Below, one piece after another: positions 1-15,130 of a stretch of 64,000 nt of DNA; within the stretch, counting starts at the first letter, position 1, and every line of letters starts with the position of its first letter. The notes under the pieces were generated by a model. The model saw only the letters and a program-made list of their open reading frames with translations, did no database searches and had not been told where the DNA came from. Source of the DNA: Syncephalis plumigaleata (Eukaryota; Zoopagomycota; Zoopagomycetes; Zoopagales; Piptocephalidaceae); the NCBI GenBank assembly GCA_025201365.1, contig JAIXMF010000004.1, forward strand, positions 434,001 to 498,000, written 5' to 3'. The translations under genes were made by a program, and so were the position numbers.

Positions 1-1103
1 ATGGCATGGATATCACGTTTTCTGGTGATGAAGTACCGTCCAATGAGAGTGCTATCATCATCAGTAATCATAGTGGATTAGTTGACTTTTACCTTGTAAA
101 CTCATTGGCAGTACGTAAAAATATGATCAGTCATTGCTCGGTAGGTGACATTTACTTAGTGGATGATCATTACTTTGACTAATAGTTACTCGTAGTATTT
201 TGCAAAGAATTCGGTAAAATATGCAAGTATCTTCAATGGTTATACGCTTAATATACGTGAATATTAACCATTACCATGTAATACTTAGGTACCATTTTGG
301 GGTTGGGGCATGTGGGTAAGTCATACCGAGCATACAGCTTTATTTTATTTATCTATTTGTTAAGCAAGCAAGCTAATTTACGTGTACTAGCTTTGTGGTA
401 TGCTTATGATCAAGCGTAATTGGCTTCAGGTAAGGCTAGTTAGATGCCTAATGACAAGCATGTTCAACTGATGCGCCATGTCAAATAGGATCAGAAAAAG
501 ATCGAGGCGGTATTTCATCGTATTCGTACTTGGCAACCACCCGTGTGGGTGATCAGTTTCCTAGAGGGAACACGTCTTACACCAAAGAAGTTGGCCGAGG
601 TAGATGATTATTATTATTATTGTTTATTCATTCATTAGTTATTAACAACATCTAAACTGTCTAGAGTCAAGCATTCTCTCGATCTAGAGGCTTGCCTGTA
701 TTGCGTAATTTGCTAGCACCACGTACGAAAGGATTCTGCGAGACAGTACACCAACTGCGCAATACACATGTCAAACACGTTTATGGTAGGCTCCTGATTA
801 CAGGACTACATGCATCTATTGACACGCTACATGTATCGATTAGATTTAACCATTGCTTACTGGCATTGTGAACGAGGCTACGGCCATCCTCCTAGTCTCC
901 TACGTATGCACACGCATTCAATGCAAGGCCAGTATCAATTCCATGTTCATGTGAAGCGTTATGCTATCGAGGATTTACCGGAAGATGACCAGGGACTGAC
1001 CACTTGGGTACATGAACGATTCCAGGAGAAGGATGCTTTCCTTGAAGAGCTTAAAACATCATGGGTAGAACATCAGGATGTAAGGCGGATTCCTATGGAA
1101 TAA
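1..1103 (+). CDS. 1-acyl-sn-glycerol-3-phosphate acyltransferase (LPLAT, AGPAT3/4/5-CST26 type), 5' partial
   Basis: Lysophosphatidic-acid-type acyltransferase of the membrane-bound PlsC family, which acylates lysophospholipids in the ER. Seen in order: an NHSGLVD block (the NHxxxxD catalytic motif, about 67-87), VPFWGWGMW (289-315), the FLEGTRLTPKKL block (the EGTR phosphate-binding motif), GLPVLRNLLAPRTKGF, and DLTIAYW...GYGHPPSLL in the last exon. These match the eukaryotic AGPAT3/4/5 and yeast Cst26 branch. The gene enters from the left edge. Introns are seen at about 141-195, 223-288, after 315, after the WLQ codons near 428, at 601-665 and at 786-843, and the last exon runs 844-1103. 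The intron at 223 appears to use a GC donor. Family assignment is firm; acyl specificity cannot be read. Confidence 0.9.
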
Positions 1104-1278
1104 TATATATATGCATATGTGGATAGGGCACATTTACATTTGTCTACTATGCGGATTACGTAAATAAATTACATGGTAATGGTTGTCGCTTTTCTTTGAT
1201 ATTCAAGTTGTATATTATATGATTATATCACTTTTAAATTACAGGTAATCGGATGATGGTGATGGTGATGATGACACA
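1104..1278. other. Convergent 3' intergenic gap
   Basis: A short AT-rich spacer between the ends of the acyltransferase and MUS81 genes. No gene, repeat or structured RNA is seen. Confidence 0.6.
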
Positions 1279-3728
1279 CTATAAATTACCCAACCAATGC
1301 TGTGCAATACGTTCACTCAATTTCACGCCAATTTTCCTCCTTAGTACCAATTCGTCATCATGCACAAACAGCTGTTGTCGCATACGTTCACTGGGTGCAC
1401 TCAGTAATGCCTCTAATATACTAAGGTGCAAGTACGATTAGGATATAAGAGTATTTGGATGAATGAGCATCGCATCACATCATAGAGGCAAGTCTACCTA
1501 CCATTGTGGAGATGGGTATTTCTGTACAATAATGCTTGCTTTCTCGGCGCTTACTCCTTTGATCGCCATCAGCATAAGCATTGTCGTGTGTTTAATCGAT
1601 TGCGGCGTCGTTTTCCTGCTTATAACCGCGTAATCCTCATAGTTTATCAAATGTGCTTCACTAGGGTGTCGCTCATTATATGCATGTCGCTCCAGATTTA
1701 ATCGTCGTAACTCGTCAGTCTCGATTGTAATGGCATGCAATCGTTTCTCCTGTTCAGTGTACAATTAGCGTTACACTCGTTAATCAATATAATTCACGTA
1801 CTTTGTATATTGCCTCCAATTGTTGAGTCATTGCAGCCAAGTAATCCACTGTTTCCTCGATGGTTCGTGTCTTTTTGAGGAAGAATCCACTGGATACTTG
1901 AACTGATGCTAGTATACCATCAATTCGATCAAGATCAAATGCACGCGCAGCCTCGACTGTATACCCCTCGATGAGATATATAATTTGTGCCAGTCCACTC
2001 TGTGAAAGTCGATGCTAGCTCATACCGTTAAATGCTTATTCTGTACATCTATCTAGCAATAATGCCACTTACATTTTGTTCATGATAACGACCATCCTTG
2101 ATACTTGCTATTAGATCATCAATTTGCTTACGCTCTAGTACAACATCCAATAGCATTTCTATAATGCTTCCTGTAGCTGTCTTTGCACGAGCAATCCATA
2201 ATGCATCGCCTAATGGGAGAGCACGCATTTCCGACTTGATCCTGTGTTTTTCGAGTCCTTGTTGTATGCACCTACTCTCTTTTCGTCCGTTTAACTCGCG
2301 ATTATCAATTAGTAGGATGATATCAAATGTACCAGGTTGTGCTGTGAAACTAATTGACGGTTCATACGCATCATCGGATGTTAGTGGATTTGGTATTCTT
2401 TGACTTGATGCTACGCTGTTTCCATTTCTATTTGATACACATCTGTCATTGATGGCGTTATCATCACTCGCCAACATTGACGTGGAAGCCATACTACACT
2501 CCACTTCGTCCAAATAGCCAGTCCAATAATTCAGACGATCCTGCCATTTTGATTTACGGAAAACTAATGCAGCTATACGATGCTTTGCCATCAAGTCGGT
2601 AAAACAGATGCGATAGCGTACTTTGCTAGTAATGGCTAGTAGCAATCATCACATCAGTTAGAGTTGAATGTATATGAATATATAATAAAGATCACTTACG
2701 ATCTACAAGTTTCTCTGCTTGTTCACGACTGCTAACAATAACATCATCTATACTAAGGAACGAGTATATAAATGAGCCACTATCGTTAGCGCTATTCTTG
2801 CTTTTGTTTACTCCACTAGAATGATCGTGTAATGCACTGTTTGTATCGATAATTGCTAGTGGTCTTCGTGTAGTACATTCCGATGTAACCTCTTCCGTAG
2901 TGTCATTATTCGTCAATAACTCATCATGTCTACGCACTAACTCTTCGGTGAACAAGCCCTCTGTTCGTGACAACTGCTCTGCAAGTACATTTCCTGCATC
3001 AGTCAAGTTGTAGATTAACGGTCTACCCGAAGCAATAACAAGTTCTTTTGACAATAATAGTTTCATCGAACTCCACGCTGTATATCGTGTACCCGGTGCT
3101 GGTATATCGAATGACGTGTCGGTATACAACGCTGCCGCCTGCTTCAAGGTGGCTCTAGTGGCCGTCTGATCTCTAGTCTTAACTTTAGTAAACCGATTAG
3201 TATTGCAAATGCACCTGATCGATGTCGTGGTACGTAGGATCTGCCTGTTGTACGCTGCTTCTTCGTCTTCAACGTAGGAGCATCATCCTTTGAAGACGTG
3301 CTCGTTGACTCGCTATTTACTGCATAGTCCATCTTCATTAATACTCATACCAATATGATTAATCACTCGTTACAATGACCTACCATGTCTTGGTGGACTA
3401 GCTGGATTAAAGATACCATGATCCGTGCAGTGTTGTGCCCATCGTTTCTCCAGTTGAGTGACAATTTTCGGCCCAATACCATTAAGAATCGATGCCTCTC
3501 GCGGATGATCGAATGGAATGGGATATCGCATTAGCGAGTCGGCTGCCTATAGTATATAGTAAGTTATCTATTTGGCATCCCTGCTTATTATCCACCTACT
3601 TTCTTATAAATAAAACGCATATTTCGGTCGCTACGCTGTTTTGCCTCTTCTTCCCATTGCTGAACCCAGTTTAAATAGAGTGGATTCCCGCACAACGGTA
3701 GGCTCTCCCGTTTACGCTTTGGCGGCAT
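1279..3728 (-). CDS. MUS81: Crossover junction endonuclease MUS81
   Basis: Catalytic subunit of the Mus81-Eme1/Mms4 structure-specific nuclease, which cuts stalled forks and recombination intermediates in the nucleus. The start MPPKRKRESLPLCGNPLYLN resembles the conserved MUS81 N-terminus and is followed by a helix-hairpin-helix (GIGPKIVTQLEKRW, about 3440-3490). A winged helix (DIPAPGTRYTAWSSMKLLL, near 3080) comes next. The XPF-type nuclease core follows: DIILLIDNREL, ALPLGDALWIAR, VLERKQIDDLIASIKDGRYHEQ, with the ERKxxxD metal site about 2110-2150. The C-terminal HhH region contains MLMAIKGVSAEKASIIVQKYPSP. Several small introns; the stop is at 1279-1281. It is divergent from the U2AF65 gene. 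No partner EME1 is in the window. Confidence 0.93.
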
Positions 3729-4030
3729 AGTTGATTACACTAGTAATAGTTATAATCAAGCAAACAAAGGAACGAATAGGCCAAATTGTTTATTTCGTGT
3801 CAGTTCAAGTCTAGGAGAAGCAATCCTTGTTATTCCAGTTTGAATCTCTATTACGTGTTTTTCCATTTCTTTACCCTGGTCCTCACTCACTCATTCACTC
3901 ACTTGCACACACTGATCGCTTTACTACTTATTACTGCGCCAATATTGTTACCCTTTGCTTAGCGATCCATCTATATTAGTAAATAGCGATTGAACTAACG
4001 GGTAGTAGTTACCGTGACTACAGCAGGGAA
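3729..4030. promoter_or_regulatory. Divergent intergenic region MUS81 / SAP-U2AF65
   Basis: About 300 bases separate two start codons that point away from each other, so it must carry both promoters. It includes CT-rich stretches and repeated cactcactcattc motifs just upstream of the plus-strand gene. No TATA box can be assigned with confidence. Confidence 0.5.
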
Positions 4031-7018
<2,988 letters not shown>

Positions 7019-7494
7019 GATTAAAAAAGTGCTTATTCACTATATGATTTCTATGTAATAGTTGTAATAGTATATAAGAAGGATAGCGATATATATTTAT
7101 ATGAAACGAACAAGATACCATTGTGTAGCACCAATCGTGGCATCATCACCATCATCATCATCATTTGATGTTGTAACCTCAGTTATTGTACCGCACCAGT
7201 GATTGATTTTTCTTAATTTCTTTTGATTTTTTCTTTCACTCACTCACTCACTCACTCACTCTTCTCTCTCGCGCTCAGTGAACAATTTACTGCTTGCTGT
7301 GTTTATTGCTATCGCTGTTGTGATTATTATTTCTAGAGCTACTGCTGCTACAAATTTACTTTTATTCCCTTTCTCTTCTAGTTGCACATCTCACCTTATA
7401 CTGTGCGACTCTAGGCTTTCCCACCTATATCTCGTGTTCTAAATCACCGCGGCTATTTTTATTCATTTCATATTACTCTCATCATCACATCATC
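7019..7494. other. Intergenic region upstream of RanGAP
   Basis: Holds the U2AF65 3' end and the RanGAP promoter. It has an (ATC)n run near 7140, a (TCAC)n run at about 7240-7262 and pyrimidine-rich tracts leading to the start at 7495. No gene is seen. Confidence 0.5.
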
Positions 7495-9555
7495 ATGAGT
7501 GATGCCATTCCTGAAGATCCTTACGCGGCCTACTACCCGCCCGAGAACATCTTTAGTCTCGCGGGATTAGGTCAGCACTGGGATAAATACGAGGATATTC
7601 AAGCGCACTGCGAGGCTATCACCAAGTATGAACGTCTTGAGGTGGTTCGTCTCTGTGGTAACACGCTTGGTGTACCAGCTGCTCGCGCGTTAGCTGAGGC
7701 ACTGCGTGGTCAAAAGCATTTGAAGGTTAGTAAAGCTCGAGAGAGCAAATGAGCGGGTATTGTACTCCATTCCTCTCCACTCCCTATGCGAGTGAGTGAG
7801 TGAGCGAGTGAAAGTGCGCGTATGCATATGTGCGTATGCGTATGCGTAAATGTGAGTGCGAGTGCGAGTGCGTGAGTGAGTGTGTGTGTGCTAGGCTGTG
7901 TACGTTATCGCATTGTTATGGGACATGGACAGTGCTAGCAGTACTGTACTAGTAGTACTGTGCTATTAGCGGTGCGATATAGGAAGGAAGGGAGACAACT
8001 GCGCGTCGTGGCACTGCAGCGCAGTATGGATGAAAATGCCGACATGGCGGTTAACCTATCAGCGTTGCCAGTAGTATAATGTCTAGACCATATAAAGCAA
8101 CGCTCTCTAGTTGTATAAATATAATGTATATATCAATACAACTAATAGTGATAATAATGGCTATATGCGTTTGTAACAGAGCAAAGCAGTAGAGCATGTA
8201 CAAGCTTTTGTATGCGTGTATGTGTAGATGTATGTCTCCATAGAAGAGAAGCCATAATAACTTGGCGTCGGTGGTTCAAATGAATCATGCTATGCATATC
8301 CATGCAGTTATGATGTCATAAAGTGTGATCGAGTCTAGGTGACACGATACTGATCGTTTCTAATTATTGGTTCGTTTCCTCTTCTTGCCATTGAGTGAAC
8401 ATGGTTACCATTCGTTGTTGTGAAAGATATACAGTTTATAAAAAAGGGGATGAGGGCTATTTTAACTGTAGAAGTAGTGATGATGAGACATAGTTCAACA
8501 ATATGTATACAATACTAATCCTGAATGTAATGATATTTGCCCGCTTTATTCACTATTACTAGGTCGTGGACATGAGCGATGTATTCACGGGTCGTCTACG
8601 TGATGAGTTATCCGAGGCATTAAAGGCGGTGTGTGAAGTGCTTATAGATAAGGACAACTTGCTAGAATTGGATCTCAGCGACAACGCCTTTGGACCCACT
8701 GGCGCAGCCCCATTGGTGCCTTTCTTGCAGGCTCGACGTTCATTGCGTACACTGCGCATCAACAACAATGGCTTGGGTCCCGAGGGCGGGCGCATGATTG
8801 CAGACGCGCTCTACGAAGCCGCCTGCGTTAACGAGGCCAACAATCAAACGTCTAATCTACGCACCATTATCATTGGTCGTAATCGTCTGGAGAATGGCAG
8901 TTCGGAGGCATTTGCACGAGCATTCGCCGCTCATTCACAATTGCGTGAGGTACGCATGCCACAGAACGGTATTCGCCCGGATGGTATTGTCACCCTACTT
9001 GGTGGACTTGGTAAATGCACGACACTACGCTACTTGGACCTGCAAGACAATACATTCACCGCCAAGGGTGCGATGGCATTGGCTAAGGTTCTACCGGTTT
9101 GGACCGAGCTAGAACGACTAAACATAGGCGATTGCATGCTTAACCCGGATGGTGCTCTTGAGGTGGCCAAAGCACTTAATGTAGCGCGTCCTTCCCTACT
9201 CTACTTGAACATGACCTATGCCGAGATGGACGATAAGGGTGCTTTGACATTGGCCGGTGCTCTTCTTAGTATGCCGGGCATGAAACAACTCGAACTTGAT
9301 GGCAACCGATTCAAGAACGATAGTGCGGCCGCTGATGCTATTCGCGATGCCCTTTTCCATCATAATAATGACAAGGCACTCGGTTCACTATCGGATATGG
9401 AGGAGGAATCTGAAGAGGAGGAGGAGGAGGAGGAGGAGGAAGAAGAAGAAGAGGAGGAAGAATCCGAAGCAGAAGAAGAGAAAGAAAAGGAAAAACACGC
9501 AGCAGACGAAGTAGATGCATTGACAGAGGCACTTGCCACGAAGGCAACCATCTAG
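7495..9555 (+). CDS. RNA1: Ran GTPase-activating protein (Rna1/RanGAP1)
   Basis: Stimulates GTP hydrolysis by Ran on the cytoplasmic side of the nuclear pore, so it sets the Ran gradient for transport. The protein is a chain of leucine-rich repeats with the family landmarks VVDMSDVFTGRLRDE, LSDNAFGPTG, NNNGLGPEGG, IIIGRNRLENGSS (containing the catalytic Arg region), RMPQNGIRPDGI, YLDLQDNTFTAKGA and LELDGNRFKND. It ends in a Glu-rich acidic tail (about 9400-9490), as in S. pombe Rna1. Two exons: 7495-7725 and 8563-9555, joined in frame (K|VVD). The 837-base intron is more than ten times the local norm. An AATAAA lies 48 bases after the stop. No frame defects were seen. Confidence 0.95.
7726..8562 (+). 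other. Unusually long intron of the RanGAP gene
   Basis: GT donor (gttagt) at 7726 and acceptor cactattactag at 8562. The 5' part carries GTGAGT/GTGCG-type simple repeats (7790-7890). The rest has no coding potential. A GTGATGA followed by CTGA near 8476-8523 resembles C and D boxes, but with too little spacing and no clear terminal stem. Confidence 0.8.
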
Positions 9556-9916
9556 TCGTTGAATATTCTAAGTGATATAGTCACACTTTGTTTACACACC
9601 TCAATAAAGCCTACGCTAACCTTAACATTATGATGATTTATATATTTATTAAAGAAAGAAGAAATAATAATGATAATGATAATGATATCAAGTTATTCTA
9701 AAGTAAAAAAACATGAAAAATTACAAGTATGCCATGGTATGCTAATTCAATGGTGCACGTCTTTGAAATATGATATTAACAATGGCAGCAGCAATGATGA
9801 CGATGACGATGATGATGATGATTGCTATATCAAATTATAGTTGTTTCGCATAAAAATGCTAGAAAGATAAATGTATATGTGTATATAATATGTATGTATG
9901 TACTTGCTTGTACAAT
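9556..9916. other. Convergent intergenic region RanGAP / Sds3-like
   Basis: AT-rich 3' flank of both genes. It has a poly(A)-type AATAAA at 9603 for RanGAP and an imperfect (GAT)n run near 9795-9822. No gene is seen. Confidence 0.5.
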
Positions 9917-11914
9917 CTATAACCCATTAGCGTATGTGTTTGTCCATGTATCTGATAATGTAGATGTAGATGTTGATGCTGCAGCAATATACTCCTCCGC
10001 CAACTGTACTCGTCGTTTATTAGCCTTAGCGATCATCGTACGACGTAATATCCATTTATGAGTCTATAATAATAATAATTAGTGGCAATGTAGTGAAAAT
10101 TACAACCAGTCAGTTCTACCTCAAATTCTTGCCATGCTTGTTGTCGAGTGCATCAAATACCGCGTGAATATTCTCGAGTGTACACGTCCTTTTGTATTGT
10201 ACACGATTCATACGCTGTTCATATCGTTGCTTGATCGGTGCCAGTTGCGATTGCAATGCAGGATGCGTACCAGCGTGTATTAGGGCAATCTCCTGCTCTA
10301 CACGGTCAAGTATCATATTCCGTGTACTAGAATAGATGATGATGATAATAATACGTAAATAAACAATGAAAGCATTGTCATCCTTCTACTTACCGTGTTT
10401 GTGTAATGGCTAGTAAATGCTCAAGTTGGTTCATTTCTGATATGGCTGCATCATCACCGACTAATCAACTATTAGTACTTGTAATAACAATCTATTCATA
10501 CATTATACATATACTTACCAATATCTGAATCAAGATTACGTTTTAATTTCAGGGTTGTTTTATCCAATTGACTTCTCGTACTTGTTGTTGTTTCATCATC
10601 ACCATCATGATCGTCATGGTCATCATCATCATCATCATTGTCATTGTTATTATTATTCTTACTATTGCTACTACTACTACTATTATGACCGTTATTATGT
10701 TGATTGAGAGGGTATCGGCGTGAATAATGACGTCGTTTACCTAAAGTACGAGTATCAGATGTATCGGAGTCTGAGTAATTAGCGGTAGTCGATAATAGTT
10801 CAGCTGTAGTAGTTGTAGTAGTTGCTGTTGTTGTATCTGCCGTTTGCATATTAAATAATGGATGTCGAGCTCGTTTACGCTGGCGTGATGTCGTGGTCGA
10901 ATCAGTATCCGATTGCGATGCTTGATGAGTGGTGTCGAGTTTCTCGTAGGGATTGGAACGAAGACGACGAGTACGTGGTGATCTACGCTCTCCCGTGATA
11001 GTCCTCGTTCTACTGCCGGTTCGAGATGATGACGACGACGTGGATAGTGTCTCCTTTGATGCTTCTATCGGTTCTGTGACAGTGGACATGGGTGTGGTAT
11101 CCGCTTGACTACCTTCAGTATCGGTGACTGATACCTCGGACAACTCACTATCATCGCCATTGTCATCGATGAAATAGGAGGCAGCCATTCGTGGTAAAGA
11201 ACTGGCGGCTACGACAGTGGTGGGTGTATCACGCTCGTGTAACAACTTGGTTGATACATCGTCAGTGGCACCTGTGGCAGGTAATGCTGACGATAATATA
11301 GTGTCATCGTCACCCTCGTCTAGACCGACAATATCAACTAGATCATTATCGCGTTCCACATTAGAGGAGGATAGATCAGATGACGAAGATGAGGATGAAG
11401 ATTTATAAGTGGATTCAGTAGCAGTAGTAGCAGTAGTAGTAGCAGTAGCAGTAGCAGTAGTAGCGGTTGTTGAGGTAATGCCTCGACGACGAGTCATCCG
11501 AGTTGATATACTGTTATTGTTATTGCTAGTGTTATTGCTAATGTTGTTAGTAGTAGTAGTAGCAGTAGCAGCAATAATAGATTCACTTGTATTGGCGGAA
11601 GTGTGACCATCCAGTGTATTCGACAATTTCACGTCTTTATCGAGCAACGAGGATCTCGTGGACACTACACCTTTGGTACTAGAACGAGTGGTTAAACCGG
11701 TGGTCCTTCCACTACGACGTCTTCCATATTTACTATGACTATGCCCATCTCGTTCATTACTTGACATATTCGAAGTAGTAGCGATAGTGACAGTGGTGGT
11801 GGCAGCGGTAGTAGTACTATTACGGCTACTAGGGGCACTTTTACCGCCAGGAGTATTGTTAGAGGTGTCGAAACGCCTTAACACCGCGGTTGACGCCGAG
11901 TATATTTGCGACAT
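9917..11914 (-). CDS. Sds3/BRMS1-like subunit of the Sin3 histone deacetylase complex
   Basis: The N-terminal two thirds (10500-11914) is a long low-complexity Ser/Thr/Asn-rich region with basic RRR patches. The conserved part is the C-terminal Sds3-like coiled domain, read as NQLEHLLAITQTR, then VEQEIALIHAGTHPALQSQL, then IKQRYEQRMNRVQYKR and LENIHAVFDALDNK-AWQEFE. The last exon ends ...TWTNTYANGL, stop at 9917-9919. In S. pombe, yeast and animals these proteins hold Sin3/Rpd3 together, which implies a role in transcriptional repression. One base is missing from the frame near 10134-10138 (LDNK|AWQEFE). Domain assignment is fairly secure; which paralogue it is (Sds3, Dep1 or BRMS1) is not. 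Confidence 0.75.
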
Positions 11915-13274
11915 TCTATAAACGAAAGAGACAACTACATCTCTTACCGTTAGCTTGCTTCCGTTTCTGTAACGCGCAGTAAGTCTATTCCTTTCCTACC
12001 TGCTAAATTAACGGACTCGCAAGACTATGACACTATAACTAAAATACAACCAGTATATAGTAAGTGCTGGAAAAGAAGAAGACGAAGAAAGAATAAGAAG
12101 AAAGACTGGTGTGACGGCAATACAATAACAGTACAAAAGTTGTAGTAATTGAAGGTTTAGTAGTTGTAGTAGTGTAAAGATAATATGACTTAAAGGGTAA
12201 AGGCAAATGGTTTAAAGAAGAAGAACAAGGCGACTACTGCGTATGTGTGTGTGTGTGTGTGCGTTCTTACTTCTAGGTCAATGTGGTAGCAGTAGTATAC
12301 ATGAAATAGAAACAGTCTTTCTTTCTAGTGATATCATCATTCTTCTCTATAATGATACGCACACACACGCACACATCACCACACTCTTTCTCTTTCTTAT
12401 TCACCCTTCTTCTTCTTCGTCTTCTTACTTATTCACTGACTTCTACAAGTATAACCGTAATGCAGCTATCCCCTAGTTTACCTAGTTTGTCGGATTACAT
12501 CCATTCTCTATTCGTGTTCATCGCTCTTTTATCCATATTTCCCCCTTGGTAAATAAAATGTTATATCCTATTGGTAATGTGTTCACACAAGGTTGTCACT
12601 AACGTGTGACGGCTACTAACTAAAAAAAACAACGATCTATCTTTCTCTTTTTCGAATCTATTATAGTTAGCATATCATTAATATTGAATAGTCATCATTA
12701 CATCTGGTCACGATTGTAACTCTATGTATTTCATTATTGACAATGTAATAAGAGTAATGATGTGTAAGTGGATGCTTGTGTATTTTAATCAAATATAGAA
12801 CTATAAATTACAGTAACATTGACGGAATAATAGTAAGTAGTAGCTATTACCATCAAATGAGCTATTATGTAGTATGTATTGAATATGCCATCAGTGAGTT
12901 GCAAGTTTGACATTATGCAGGGTGATAATCCAGCATAACTGTATTAGCATATCAATGGATCTCGACTAATTTATTGTTTTTAACGCATCACTAGACTATT
13001 ATGCACGTCAATTTATACACTCTAGTCGTCCAGTAGTAATAGGCCTACATCTAACAATTTCTACATTATATATTTCATATTTCGTGACTGAGTTAACATT
13101 CGATCAATCTCAGTTTAAACAATCTATAAGAATGAATCATTGGAAACTAGCGATAATGTACGAATAGCCACGTGGCCAAATATATATGATATAAATGGCT
13201 AATTGAAGGTTTATCCACCTCCTCATTATTATTATTATTAGGCCTATCCGTTTTTCTCTTTCTTCATCTCAAAC
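11915..13274. promoter_or_regulatory. Divergent intergenic region Sds3-like / SIL1
   Basis: 1.36 kb between opposed start codons, with a purine-rich stretch at 12065-12240, a (GT)n run at 12243-12261, (CA)n/(CTT)n runs at 12358-12430 and an (ATT)n run near 13224. Short open frames here are simple-sequence artefacts. No gene was recognised. Confidence 0.5.
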
Positions 13275-14717
13275 ATGCATTACTTCAAATACTATTAGCA
13301 GCTGTACTACTAGCACATGGCGCTTCTGCAATAAGCGCTGCCGTAATTGAGCGCAGCGATACTGCCTCAAAGTCTGAACCGTTCGTTGCTACAGATGAAT
13401 TCAAGGTCATCGAAGACGGACAAGCTATACCAGCGGGTAAGTGTTTAGTTTTAGTTTTAGTGGTTATAAGCAAGAGAAATACTGATAACGCATACATAAC
13501 AAGGTCTATACGTGAAATTCGATATGACCACTGGCAAGCGAATGGCAAAGAAGATGCCGAAACACGAGGATTCTACCGCGACACCCGCTAACTACGAGCT
13601 TACCGTGCCAAAAGAAATACAAGACGACATTGATAGACAAGATGCCGCAAAAATGAGCATTGACAACAAACTGCACAGCTCGAATGATAAGAAAGTGGAA
13701 AAGGTCAGGGTAGCATCCCAAGGAAGAGCTGCTAGTAGTAGTAGTAGCAGTAGACGACGACCAATATCTCAATATCGTACATCTTCAGATGATAAACACC
13801 TTATGGAATATCTCGATATTGTGAAGGCGATAAATGTCGATGCAAGGAACAACATTCGAAACTGTCAGAGACATTAGACCGTCTACAAGATCTAGTGGAT
13901 GATCTCGATAATGGCTATGACTTTGCCGGTGGCGATGGTATACCGCAAATGTTTAAGCTGTTGGAGGCATCCTGGCCAAGGGATTTACGTAGAAAGGCGG
14001 CCATTATTATTGGCGAAGCACTCGGTGTAAGCGTAGATCATAGACATTAATTCACCATTGATTATTTATACTATATATATATATACATCGATCGATTTAT
14101 CATAGAACAATCCAGAGGCACAGAAGGCTGCACAATCGCATCATGTTGCTACACGACTGCTTGAGTTCTTGGAAAAGGAACAAGATGATGAGGTGATATC
14201 ACGACTATTATACGCTTTATCGAGTGCAACACGCGGTGATCGTATTGCTCATGACGCGTTCTACAATGCAAATGGATTCATCACGCTAATGAAGGCGTAT
14301 CAACGAGTGAACGAGATAAACATTCGTGGAAAGGCTCTAAGTTTGTTCATTGATCTACTCAATCCCGATATGCAAGTGGAAGAGAACGATAAAGCAAACA
14401 AGAGTAATGCGAAGCCTACCCATCGTGGTCTAGGCGACTGGTGTCAAGCGTTAAAGAGCACACTCGACATATCGACCACGAGTGTAGACTTCCAGTTAGA
14501 TTTTGTACGTGCATTTGTAGCACTCAAGGAGGAGGAGGTCAAGAATAACGAGAAACTTTGCCAAGTGGATGCTACGCTGACAAACTACTTTAACACTCAA
14601 TTCAACATGGTAGAACACAAGTGCATCAATCAGACGATGAAGATCAATCAGAACTGCTTAGACTACTGCAAGATGCACGAAGATTATATAGTAAATGATT
14701 ACAATAAAGTTAGATAG
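13275..14717 (+). CDS. SIL1: SIL1 nucleotide exchange factor for BiP/Kar2
   Basis: ER-lumen armadillo-like protein that releases ADP from the Hsp70 BiP. The N-terminus is a signal peptide (LLLAAVLLAHGASA after MHYFK). It is followed by LYVKFDMTTGKRMAKKM, typical of the Sil1 start, then LSETLDRLQDLVDDLDNGYD, FAGGDGIPQMFKLLEASWP, RKAAIIIGEALG, and ARM-type helices (VISRLLYALSSATRGDRIAH, FITLMKAYQ). The end is ...DYNKVR, without a clear HDEL. The frame needs one base inside the signal peptide (about 13288-13291) and another near 13843-13845. Introns lie at about 13439-13503 and 14029-14105. It converges on PET117. Confidence 0.85.
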
Positions 14718-14833
14718 CATACAAACAAATAGCCAACTTGATGATTCTAGTTCAAACAAAATGATGTTCTATTGTTTTAATCATATATTCCAACCTATTT
14801 GTATACTCTCCATTTGCTTATTTTATCGTAATA

Positions 14834-15130
14834 CTACGTCTTGTCATGATTACTACTTGATGGTTTTATCGACTGCTCCTTCTCAAGTTGCTCCTGTAGA
14901 CGACGCTGCTGTTCCAATTCCTCCATATTCCGTTGACGCTGCTGATAACGTTCTCGGTCACGTATAACACCCTCGTGTAATGTCTATCTAGAACGTTACC
15001 CATATCCATATGTATAAAATATCATTGATATTACCTCTCGTTCAAGTTGTTGTTGTCTATGCACGCCATAAACTATAGCAATAGTGGCACCAATAGATAG
15101 GGCAAGAGTTATTTTACTGGCTCGCGACAT
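14834..15130 (-). CDS. PET117: Cytochrome c oxidase assembly protein PET117
   Basis: Small mitochondrial inner-membrane protein that works with COX15 in heme A synthesis and complex IV assembly. It starts MSRASKITLALSIGATIAIV, where MSRASK is the family signature and is followed by one membrane segment. It continues YGVHRQQQLERE, then after one intron (about 14985-15038) TLHEGVIRDRERYQQRQRN, MEELEQQRRLQEQLEKEQ and a short tail ...SSSNHDKT. The length is about 80 residues, as expected. Its partner COX15 is also in this window, at 35.5-37.3 kb. It is divergent from ATP4 across about 295 bases. Confidence 0.92.

Noticed and set aside
8266-8290. tRNA T-loop-like ggttcaaat
   Set aside because: No matching acceptor or anticodon arms nearby. 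No tRNA gene was found anywhere in the window.
8474-8525. C/D-box snoRNA in the RanGAP intron
   Set aside because: GTGATGA and CTGA are present, but they lie too close together and no terminal stem or guide segment is evident.
11217-11606. Plus-strand frames opposite the Sds3-like gene
   Set aside because: Mirror of Ser/Thr codon repeats; low complexity only.
12243-12552. Cys/Val- and Ser/Leu-rich frames in the Sds3-like/SIL1 gap
   Set aside because: They arise from GT and CTT simple repeats.
13512-13877. A separate 121-codon gene before SIL1
   Set aside because: It is SIL1's second exon cut by a missing base near 13844; the next frame continues the same family sequence.
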